From positions 1 through 16,320 of the forward strand of contig DASXSF010000069.1 of NCBI GenBank assembly GCA_036506155.1: a stretch of 16,320 bases of DNA, read 5' to 3'. Positions 1 through 6,155 of the stretch are shown piece by piece. The DNA is from DASXRA01 sp036506155. GTDB lineage: Bacteria > Actinomycetota > Actinomycetes > Mycobacteriales > Jatrophihabitantaceae. Numbering within the stretch: the first letter of the stretch is position 1; every line of letters begins with the position of its first letter. Both the position numbers and the translations under genes were made by a program. The notes under the pieces are model-generated. The model was not told the origin of the DNA and ran no database searches. It worked only from the letters and a program-made list of their open reading frames with translations.

Positions 1-2067
1 CGACGTCAGGGGTTGCGCCGTTTGCAGCAGCCATCCGACTGGCTGCGGTGTCAATCCGAGCGCGCTCATCTCCTTCTCGGTGATCAGCGTGTTGGGTGCC
101 GACGTGTAGTTCGGCAGCAGGTGCGAGACCTCGACCCTCACCGGACGGAATGAGGTGCGAATTCCGTAGTTGAGCACCGTGCCGGACAGGTCGGTGTGCG
201 CGGTGACGATGTCGGCACTCTGCTCGAGGGCACTGGCCGGGATGCGGTAGAAGTCGAGGATCGCCGGCGTGGCCACGAACGGCGTGGCGATGAGGCTGAA
301 TCCTTCCTGACCGTTGACGGTCATGCGATCGACGAGGATGGCCCGGCTGAGATCCGGAGGCGACCCGGGCGGCGCGTCGCTATGCGGGTTCACCGCGGCG
401 TCGAGTTCGAGGGCGTGCTGTACTCCCAGCGACTGCGCGATCGCGTTGGCCGTGCTCTGCGCGGTCGCGATTACGGCAGGGCTCAGCCCGGGCGCGGAGC
501 CGCTGCCCTTGGCGGCGATCGGCCCGTCGCCAGGGTTGCTGGGGTTGCCCGCGACCCAGACGACGAGCTGGTTGTTGGGCAGGTTCCCGTCGCTCAGCGT
601 GTGATCCGCCGCTTGCTGGGCGGCGGCGTTGATCGCGATCGTCGCGGCGATGCCCACCGCAAGGCTGGCCGCGGCCAGGGCCGCCCCGGACCGCGCCTGG
701 TACCTCGCGAGATCGCGCAGCGCCAGGCGCACCGCGACCGGGGCCAGGCGGGCGCTTGCCGCGAGGACGCGGATGCCGAGCGGCGCGAGCAGCAGGATGC
801 CTGCGGTGGTCGCGAGGATCCCGGTCATGATCAGCGGTGCGTGCTTGGCATGGGCGAGCACGAGCGCGACGAAGCCGCCCGCGGCCAGCGCCACGCCGAG
901 CAGCGCGAACCGGTGCGCGGGTCTAGGCGGGTCCGGTCGCCCCGAAAGTGCCGCAACGATCGGCATCCGGGCGGCCGACCGGGCCGGCCACCAGGACGCG
1001 GCGAGCGCGGTGACGATGGCGAGCGCAGCAGCGCTGATGACCGCCCACCACGGGATCCGGAGCGGGTCGATGCGGTGTCCGACGAGGTTCTCGAACGGCC
1101 CGCGGAGCGCGAACCATGCGAGGAGCCCGATCACCGTCCCGGCGCAGGCAGCGACGGCGCCGACGGCCGCGCCGTTGGCCAGCATTACCCGCCGGACGTT
1201 GCGGTCGGTCGCGCCGATCGCGCCGATCATGCCCAGCGCCCGCAGGCGTCGGTGTGCCATCACGGTGAACCCGGCAACCGCGAGCAGACCGATGAAGGTC
1301 AGCCCGATCGTGGACATCAGCAGCACCGCCAGCGCCTGGCTGCGCTTCGCCTGCGCCGCGCTGGCGCCGTTGGACATGACTGACCGCTCGGTTGTGCCAG
1401 GCGGTTCGAACTGTGATGCCGCCTTGCCTCCCGCGTCCGTCAGCAAAGTCAGGCTGGACGGAGAAGTGATCTGGCCCGGGGCCACTAGCGCGAACGCGTC
1501 CTGGAGGTTCTTCGGGTTCTCGACGATGCCGACGACGCGCAGCGTGCGCCCGTTCACCCGCCACGTGTCGCCGATCGTCAGGCTGAAGATCGATGCGACA
1601 GACCGGGTCACGGCGACCTGCCCTGTTCCGCTCGGGTAGCTGCCGGATACCAGGTGGAGCATCGGCGCTCCGTAGACGCCGTGCGGATCCTGCGCGCGTA
1701 GGTCGACGGGCGTGACCGAGCCGGGCACCGGGATCGTTGCGTGCTCGATCGCCTCGACGCTGCCGAACGCCCGCCGCGCCGCCGCGATATCGGCGCTCAC
1801 ATTTCCGCCGGGACGGATGAGGTCGATCCGGGTGGTGGCCGTCCCCAGCAGCGCCTGGTCGGAGCTTTCCACGTTGACGACGAGACCGAGACCGACCGTG
1901 GTCGCAGCGACCGCGACTGTGAGCAGTGCGAGCACCAGCAGTTGCTGGCGCCACTCGCGGCGCAGCAGCCGCCAGGCCCAGCGGGTGATCGCCCGGCGTG
2001 CGGTGCGGCGCCCTCCCGGGGTGGGTCGCGAAGCAACGGGAGCCGGCCGGGTCAGGGTGGTGGTCAT
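1..2067 (-). CDS. FtsX/MacB-type ABC transporter permease, partial (C-terminus beyond the left edge)
   Basis: This is the membrane subunit of an ABC export or lipid-handling transporter; the substrate is unknown. It starts at ATG 2067 and stays open for 689 codons to the edge, with no stop reached. TM1 is at about residues 43-64, followed by an extracytoplasmic core domain (about 70-245). A three-helix FtsX block begins at about 246 and contains the family hallmark RRLRALGMIGAIGATDR at 273-289. Two more hydrophobic segments lie at about 388-406 and 413-430, then a second FtsX-like half starts near 450 (LRDLARYQARSGAALAAAS). The missing part should hold the last helices. The start overlaps the ATPase stop by 4 bases (ATGA), so the two are translationally coupled. 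Frame and overlaps leave little doubt about the family. The cargo cannot be read from the sequence. Confidence 0.94.
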   Translation of the reverse strand, partial: MTTTLTRPAPVASRPTPGGRRTARRAITRWAWRLLRREWRQQLLVLALLTVAVAATTVGLGLVVNVESSDQALLGTATTRIDLIRPGGNVSADIAAARRAFGSVEAIEHATIPVPGSVTPVDLRAQDPHGVYGAPMLHLVSGSYPSGTGQVAVTRSVASIFSLTIGDTWRVNGRTLRVVGIVENPKNLQDAFALVAPGQITSPSSLTLLTDAGGKAASQFEPPGTTERSVMSNGASAAQAKRSQALAVLLMSTIGLTFIGLLAVAGFTVMAHRRLRALGMIGAIGATDRNVRRVMLANGAAVGAVAACAGTVIGLLAWFALRGPFENLVGHRIDPLRIPWWAVISAAALAIVTALAASWWPARSAARMPIVAALSGRPDPPRPAHRFALLGVALAAGGFVALVLAHAKHAPLIMTGILATTAGILLLAPLGIRVLAASARLAPVAVRLALRDLARYQARSGAALAAASLAVGIAATIAINAAAQQAADHTLSDGNLPNNQLVVWVAGNPSNPGDGPIAAKGSGSAPGLSPAVIATAQSTANAIAQSLGVQHALELDAAVNPHSDAPPGSPPDLSRAILVDRMTVNGQEGFSLIATPFVATPAILDFYRIPASALEQSADIVTAHTDLSGTVLNYGIRTSFRPVRVEVSHLLPNYTSAPNTLITEKEMSALGLTPQPVGWLLQTAQPLTS

Positions 2068-2786
2068 CGCGCCGGGTCGGCTTCCAGGAGCGACTCGGGG
2101 CCGTCCGGCTGGGCGGTCTGGTCCACGATCCGTCCATCGCGGATGAACACCACGCGATCCGCCCAGGAGGCCAACTGGGCGTCATGCGTGACGACCACTC
2201 CGGCGACGCCGTCCTGACAGGTGGCACGGACGACGCGCATCACCGACTCGCCGTTGACCGAGTCCAGCGCGCCCGACGGCTCGTCGGCCAGCAGCAGCCG
2301 TCGTTCGCCCACCACGGCGCGGGCGATCGCCACCCGCTGCCGCTCGCCCCCGGACAGATCGTCGGGGAACCGGTCGGCGCGATCCGCGAGGCCGAACCGG
2401 TCCAGGGCTTCCAGCGCCGCCGCGCGCGCTGCCTTTATTGATGTGCCGTCCAGCTCCAGGGGGAGGGAGACGTTCTCGGCTGCGGTCAGCCCTGCGAGCA
2501 GGTTGAAGTCCTGGAATACGTACCCGATGCACCGACGGCGCAGCGCCGCCCGCATGTTGCGCGAGAGGTGCGACAGGCGCACGCCGAGGACCGTGACCTC
2601 GCCGCTGGTGGGTTCTTCGAGGCTGCCGGCGATCGTCAACAGGGTGCTCTTGCCGGAGCCGCTCGGCCCCATCACCGCGACCAGTTCGCCCGGCTCGACG
2701 GTCAGTTCGACATCGCGGAGCGCGTGCACCTGGCTCGCGCCGTTGCCGTAGATCTTGCTGACCCGGCTCAGTTCCAGCGCGCTCAT
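2064..2786 (-). CDS. ABC transporter ATP-binding protein (MacB/LolD-like class)
   Basis: This 240-aa cytoplasmic ATPase powers the FtsX-type permease encoded just downstream. All nucleotide-binding motifs are present: Walker A GPSGSGKST (40-48), Q-loop Q92 in VFQDFNLL, signature LSGGERQR (144-151), Walker B LLLADEP (164-170) with catalytic Glu169, D-loop SGALD, and H-loop His201. LSGGERQR and DEPSGALD are typical of the MacB/LolD/FtsE group. I chose ATG 2786 over a longer in-frame start at 2996 because the extra 70 residues are low-complexity and lie inside padR. The start overlaps the padR stop by 4 bases (ATGA), and its own stop overlaps the permease start the same way. It is probably co-regulated through PadR. 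Confidence 0.97.
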   Translation of the reverse strand: MSALELSRVSKIYGNGASQVHALRDVELTVEPGELVAVMGPSGSGKSTLLTIAGSLEEPTSGEVTVLGVRLSHLSRNMRAALRRRCIGYVFQDFNLLAGLTAAENVSLPLELDGTSIKAARAAALEALDRFGLADRADRFPDDLSGGERQRVAIARAVVGERRLLLADEPSGALDSVNGESVMRVVRATCQDGVAGVVVTHDAQLASWADRVVFIRDGRIVDQTAQPDGPESLLEADPAR

Positions 2787-3376
2787 CTGCGTGCCCCCGC
2801 CTCTAGCTGCTGCGCGGGCGCGGCCGATGGCGTATGGCCGTCCCGCAGTGGTTTCGCCACGGCCGCGGAACGGCGCAGGCGACTGTCGGCTGCGTCCAGC
2901 CACCGGACGACGGAGTCGAGCCGGAACAACTCCGCATCGACGACCAATGCCAGACTGACGTCCTGGGCGCCGGCGTCCCGCTTGAGCCGGGTCCACTCCT
3001 GCATCAGTTCGACGACGCGCCGGCGGTGTGTCTGGATGACGTCATGCACGTCGACCCCCGGCACCCGGACCGCGACCAGCACCTTGATCACCAGCTCGTC
3101 CCGCGGCGGTGAGCTCAGGTCCGGCGGAGTGCGCAGCCAGGCATCGAGCTCGGCCACGCCTGCACCGGTGATCTGAAACGCCTTCTGGGTACTCGATCCG
3201 CCGTCCCCGTCGGAGGCGACGAAGCCATCGCGCTCGAGCCGCTGCAGGGTCGTGTAGACCTGACCCACGTTCAGCGGCCACACCTCGCCGGTCCGCTCCT
3301 CGAACTCCTGCCGAAGCTGGAGCCCGTACTTGGGCCCCTCGCTCAGCAGTGCCAGCAGTGCATGTCGAACGCTCAT
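2783..3376 (-). CDS. PadR-family transcriptional regulator
   Basis: This 197-aa protein has a winged-helix DNA-binding domain at residues 1-80. It shows the family pattern LLALLSEGPKYGLQLRQEF and WPLNVGQVYTTLQRLERDG (33-51), where the recognition helix lies. The C-terminal half is helical, as in PadR dimerisation domains. The start ATG 3376 has an AGGAG ribosome site 9 bases upstream. A longer frame to 3436 would begin inside the promoter repeats. It is the first gene of the operon with the ABC ATPase and permease, overlapping the ATPase by 4 bases. PadR proteins next to ABC exporters usually repress their own operon and release on binding a toxic ligand, so autoregulation through the repeats at 3391-3425 is the likely arrangement. 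The ligand is unknown. Confidence 0.95.
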   Translation of the reverse strand: MSVRHALLALLSEGPKYGLQLRQEFEERTGEVWPLNVGQVYTTLQRLERDGFVASDGDGGSSTQKAFQITGAGVAELDAWLRTPPDLSSPPRDELVIKVLVAVRVPGVDVHDVIQTHRRRVVELMQEWTRLKRDAGAQDVSLALVVDAELFRLDSVVRWLDAADSRLRRSAAVAKPLRDGHTPSAAPAQQLEAGARR

Positions 3377-3390
3377 CGTGGCTGCTCCTG

Positions 3391-3436
3391 ACTCGGTATA
3401 CCGGGTATATATACTCGGTATAACCACGGGTCGCAA
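3391..3436 (-). promoter_or_regulatory. padR-ABC operon promoter with overlapping repeats (candidate PadR operator)
   Basis: On the minus strand a -35 TTGCGA (3431-3436) and a -10 TATATA (3408-3413) are separated by 17 bases, upstream of padR. Overlapping the -10 are a 10-bp direct repeat ACTCGGTATA (3391-3400 and 3413-3422), a palindrome GGTATACC (3395-3402) and a palindrome GTATATATAC (3405-3414). Such AT-rich GTATA-type symmetry in GC-rich DNA is a good operator candidate for the adjacent PadR. The promoter assignment is by pattern only. Confidence 0.6.
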
Positions 3437-3488
3437 GTGTATTTACCGCGAAGCGTCAGGGGTGTTTCGCAGAGTGGCCGGCCCGGGC

Positions 3489-4466
3489 TCAGGCCACGGT
3501 GATGACGACCTTTCCTCGCGCGTGGCCCTGCTCCACGTGCCGCAAGCCCGCGGCGGTCTCGCGCAGTGGGTAGGTGCGGCTGATCACCGGCCGGAGCGTG
3601 CCGTCCTCGACGAGGCCGCGCACCGCGAGCAGGTCGTCGCGGTTCTGGTTGGTGGGGACGGGGCGCAGGCGCTGGCGGACGACGCCGTTGACGATGACCA
3701 GTGCCGCGAACCTGCCGACCGCCCCGATGACCTTGCCGGGAGGACCGCCTGCGTTGAACGCGAGCGTGCCGGTCGGAGCCAATGCGTGACGCAGGCGGCG
3801 CAGCGGATGGTTGCCGACGTTGTCGAGGATGACGTCGTAGTACCCGAACCTGCTGGTGAAATCGGTGGTCGTGTAGTCGATCACCTCGGCGGCTCCGAGT
3901 GAACGGACCAGGTCGATGTTGCCCGTGCTGCACACCCCGGTCACCTCGGCGCCGAGCGTCGCAGCGATCTGCACGGCGAGGTGGCCGATACCTCCGGCGG
4001 CCCCGTTGATCAGCACCCGCTGCCCGGACTGCACCGCCCCCACGTCTCGCATTGCGCGCAACGCAGTTGCCCCCGCCATCGGGAGTGCTGCCGCCTGCTC
4101 AAAGGTCAGGCTCGCGGGCTTCGGTGCGAGTTTGTCCGGGTCGGCACGCGCGTATTCGGCGAACGCGCCAGGGCACAGGCCGAACACCTCGTCTCCGGGC
4201 TGTAGGCCGCGCACGTTGGCGCCGACGCCCTCGACCCGTCCGGCCGCGTCCATGCCCGCCACGCGCGACTTCGGCCGGGTCAGCCCGGTGGCGCCCATGA
4301 GCCTGACGACGTACGGATCGCCGCGCAGCATGTGCCAGTCGTACGGGTTGACCGCGGCCGCGTGCACCTTGACCAGGACGTCGTCGGCCCCGATCTCGGG
4401 CACGTCGGCGTCCACCAGTCGCAGCACGTCCGGCGGGCCGAACCGTTCCTGGACGATCGCCTGCAT
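3489..4466 (-). CDS. Zinc-independent MDR-family NAD(P)-dependent oxidoreductase (quinone oxidoreductase-like)
   Basis: This is a 325-aa soluble enzyme of the medium-chain dehydrogenase/reductase superfamily. The GroES-like N-terminal domain (about 1-120) includes VKVHAAAVNPYDWHMLRGD (32-50) and GMDAAGRVEGVG (71-82). The Rossmann fold begins with INGAAGGIGHLAVQIA (153-168), a GxxGxxG-type NAD(P)-binding loop. The structural zinc cysteines and the catalytic Cys/His set of zinc alcohol dehydrogenases are absent, so a quinone- or enone-reductase type reaction is more likely than alcohol oxidation. The substrate is unknown. The start is ATG 4466, preceded by a weak G-rich ribosome site; a longer frame to 4598 would run into apbE. 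It lies 46 bases downstream of apbE on the same strand and could be read from the same transcript. Confidence 0.94.
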   Translation of the reverse strand: MQAIVQERFGPPDVLRLVDADVPEIGADDVLVKVHAAAVNPYDWHMLRGDPYVVRLMGATGLTRPKSRVAGMDAAGRVEGVGANVRGLQPGDEVFGLCPGAFAEYARADPDKLAPKPASLTFEQAAALPMAGATALRAMRDVGAVQSGQRVLINGAAGGIGHLAVQIAATLGAEVTGVCSTGNIDLVRSLGAAEVIDYTTTDFTSRFGYYDVILDNVGNHPLRRLRHALAPTGTLAFNAGGPPGKVIGAVGRFAALVIVNGVVRQRLRPVPTNQNRDDLLAVRGLVEDGTLRPVISRTYPLRETAAGLRHVEQGHARGKVVITVA

Positions 4467-4512
4467 CGAGCCCCCGTGTCGTCGCGCCGCGCACCGGCAG
4501 CCTACGGGCCTG

Positions 4513-5250
4513 CTAGAACGTCGACCAGGTGCCGCCGTCGTCGGTGACGGCGACGACGCGGTACCCGGGCAGGCCTTCGGCCCACTCGCGGGCACCACGT
4601 CCCATGGCGAACCCCGCGGTCGCGTAGGCGTCCGCCTCGCTCAGGCGCGGGCCTACGACCGTGAGGCTGAGAAGGCCCGACGGTGGCGCACCGGTATGAG
4701 GATCGACGATGTGTGCACCACGCCGCTCGATTCCGGACGTGGCGACGGCGTAGTCGGTTCCCGACACCACCGTGATGATCGTGCCGGCCCGGCGCGGGTC
4801 GGCGATGCCGATGCGCCACGGCGTGGCCGTCGTTCCACCGACGCACTGCACGTCGCCGCCGCCGTTCACGCAATGACGCGCCGAGCCGGCCGCCCGCAGC
4901 AGGTCGCTCATCCCCTCGATCGCCCAGCCCTTGACGTACCCGGACGGGTCGAGGCTGCGCGCGGCGTACGCGGAGAAATACCCGCCGGTCAGCAGCCGAT
5001 ACCGCTCGCATTCGCCGAGCACGAAGCGCACCTCGGCTGAGCACGCCTCGACAGGCAGCTCGCCACGCCCGAGCCGACTGATCTCGCTGCCCTCGCGATA
5101 TGTGGAGAAGGTCGCGTCGATCTGGCCGAGCAGCGCGGCGGCCTCGTCGAGCACGGTGCCGGGCACCCCCGGCTCACGGACGTCGAAGGAGAACACGGTG
5201 CCCATGCAGTGCACGATCCGCCGCGTCGCGCTGGCGCTGGTCGCCGTCAT
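4513..5250 (-). CDS. apbE: FAD:protein FMN transferase (ApbE family)
   Basis: This 245-aa enzyme transfers FMN from FAD onto a threonine of target proteins, building covalent flavoproteins for extracytoplasmic electron transfer. Diagnostic motifs are present: MGT (16-18), FSTYREGSEISRL (48-60), GGYFSA (89-94), DPSGYVKGWAI (101-111), NGGGDV (129-134), ATSG (170-173), HIVDPHTG (180-187) and DAYATA (207-212). The last three regions form the FAD and Mg sites. No signal peptide is visible. The ATG at 5250 overlaps the stop of the upstream FMN-binding-domain gene by 4 bases (ATGA), the classic enzyme-substrate pairing. The upstream partner is frameshifted, so unless the breaks are read errors this ApbE has lost its cognate target here. 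Length is normal for the short actinobacterial form. Confidence 0.96.
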   Translation of the reverse strand: MTATSASATRRIVHCMGTVFSFDVREPGVPGTVLDEAAALLGQIDATFSTYREGSEISRLGRGELPVEACSAEVRFVLGECERYRLLTGGYFSAYAARSLDPSGYVKGWAIEGMSDLLRAAGSARHCVNGGGDVQCVGGTTATPWRIGIADPRRAGTIITVVSGTDYAVATSGIERRGAHIVDPHTGAPPSGLLSLTVVGPRLSEADAYATAGFAMGRGAREWAEGLPGYRVVAVTDDGGTWSTF

Positions 5251-5751
5251 CGCAGTCCCGCCTGGTCCAGCGCGCTCTGCAATGACTGCACGTATCCCTC
5301 GCTGGTGTACGTAGCCCCGGATACGCCGTCGATCTGAGAGCTCTGCGCGGCGAGCGTCTGCTGAAGCAGAATCGGGCCGCGGCGCTGTTGATCTCCTGCG
5401 AGCGAGGGTCGTACGCGGTCAGCTGCAGGAACGAGACGTTCTTGATCTTGTTGCCGGAGACGACGACCTGCACCTGGACCACGCCGTACTGCGTCCGGAT
5501 CGCTTGCCCGGCAATGGTTTGCGTCGCGCCGGACGTCGAAGGCGCGGACGTCGAGGGCGCTGACCTCGACCTCGAGGGCGCGGACGTCGAGGGGGCCGAC
5601 GTCGAGGGCGTGGTGCTGGGCAGCGACGCGCGCCGGGAAGCGCTCCACGGCCGGCCAGCGGGGCATGCGACTTGAAGCTCAGTAGCGCGGCCAACCCGGC
5701 GGCAGTCCCGGCGATTGGCGAGCGCGATGCGTTTCGTGCGGGTGGTCCTGT
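5247..5751 (-). pseudogene. FMN-binding domain protein, membrane-anchored, broken by about three frameshifts
   Basis: Pieces of one protein are read in different minus-strand frames. First come TTRTKRIALA (about 5725-5751) and a membrane anchor, IAGTAAGLAALLSFKSH (about 5670-5725). A Ser/Thr/Pro/Ala linker of APSTS repeats follows (5530-5625), then the FMN domain with TIAGQAIRTQYGVVQVQVVV and VSFLQLTAYDPRSQEINSAA (to about 5377). Last is PILLQQTLAAQSSQIDGVSGATYTS to the stop at 5247. The SGATYTS motif is the ApbE flavinylation site, with FMN attached to a threonine. The third shift is best explained by loss of one C from a CCC run near 5374-5377: adding one C restores the conserved AAP-ILLQQ junction. 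I infer that the other shifts lie near 5722 and 5630-5670. No start codon is evident. The cause may be decay or local sequencing error. Confidence 0.8.
5531..5611 (-). repeat. 15-bp tandem repeat encoding an APSTS linker
   Basis: Four near-identical 15-bp units (plus-strand form GGACGTCGAGGGCGC) start at 5531, 5546, 5582 and 5597, with a diverged 21-bp unit at 5561-5581. On the minus strand they encode repeated Ala-Pro-Ser-Thr-Ser, a flexible linker between the membrane anchor and the FMN domain of the broken flavoprotein. All copies keep a multiple of three bases, so the array itself does not cause the frameshifts. Confidence 0.65.
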
Positions 5752-5761
5752 CAGAAGGTGA

Positions 5762-6105
5762 ACGATTCGTGGTGGATCTGCCGGCGCGGCACACCGGCCT
5801 GGCATCACCGGTGCGCTGATCACGTTCCGCTCGTTGCCGTTCGGACTCGCTCTCGGCGTCAGCCGGCGCTCCTACTACATCGGCACCGCAGTGCTTGCCG
5901 CCGCCACGGCCGTCGTCTACGGACTCGCGCTCACGGTGCTCAACGTCATCGAGGGCAGCACCGGAGGCACCTGGGCCGATGCCTGGACGAGCGTGGGCCG
6001 CTTCTCAGCGGGCTGACCGCGTCCGGGCTGACCGGCTTGCTTGCCGCGTTGACAGCTGCCCTACTCGCGGGCGGACTCGTCACGATCCGCCACGCCACCG
6101 TCTGA
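5762..6105 (+). pseudogene. ABC-2-type permease remnant (C-terminal fragment, frameshifted)
   Basis: Plus-strand translation from about 5804 reads ITGALITFRSLPFGLALGVS, then a Tyr-rich RRSYYIGTA and a hydrophobic helix VLAAATAVVYGLALTVLNVI, ending at a TGA at 6014-6016. A second frame continues with LTGLLAALTAALLAGGLVTI and stops at 6105 after RHATV. Together these look like the last two helices of a multi-TM ABC-2 exporter subunit, where LG(A/V)(S/T)RRxYYxGT before a helix and a short basic tail are common. No start or N-terminal helices exist upstream: an in-frame stop is at 5759-5761 and the FMN gene lies there on the other strand. The family call is by pattern and moderate; that it is a fragment is clear. 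Confidence 0.55.
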
Positions 6106-6115
6106 TCCGCGAGTG

Positions 6116-6148
6116 GTCCGGACCGGCCCGCCAGGGGCCGGCCCGGAC
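6116..6148. terminator. Strong hairpin between convergent katG and permease remnant
   Basis: TCCGGACCGGCCC (6117-6129) pairs with GGGCCGGCCCGGA (6135-6147), with a 5-base loop and one A-C mismatch; G6116-C6148 extends the stem. It sits between the stop of the plus-strand remnant (6105) and the katG stop (6156 on minus). It can therefore terminate transcription from either side. No U-tract is seen, which is usual in GC-rich actinobacteria. Confidence 0.7.
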
Positions 6149-6155
6149 ACCGGCA

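Noticed and set aside
923..2227. 434-codon minus-strand frame overlapping the FtsX permease
   Set aside because: Different frame from the permease, extremely Arg-rich, no motifs; the permease frame shows clear FtsX signatures.
2787..2996. 70-residue N-terminal extension of the ABC ATPase
   Set aside because: Low-complexity sequence inside padR; ATG 2786 overlaps the padR stop and gives a normal-length ATPase.
5531..5611. CRISPR-like short repeats
   Set aside because: Units are contiguous 15-mers without spacers and encode a protein linker.
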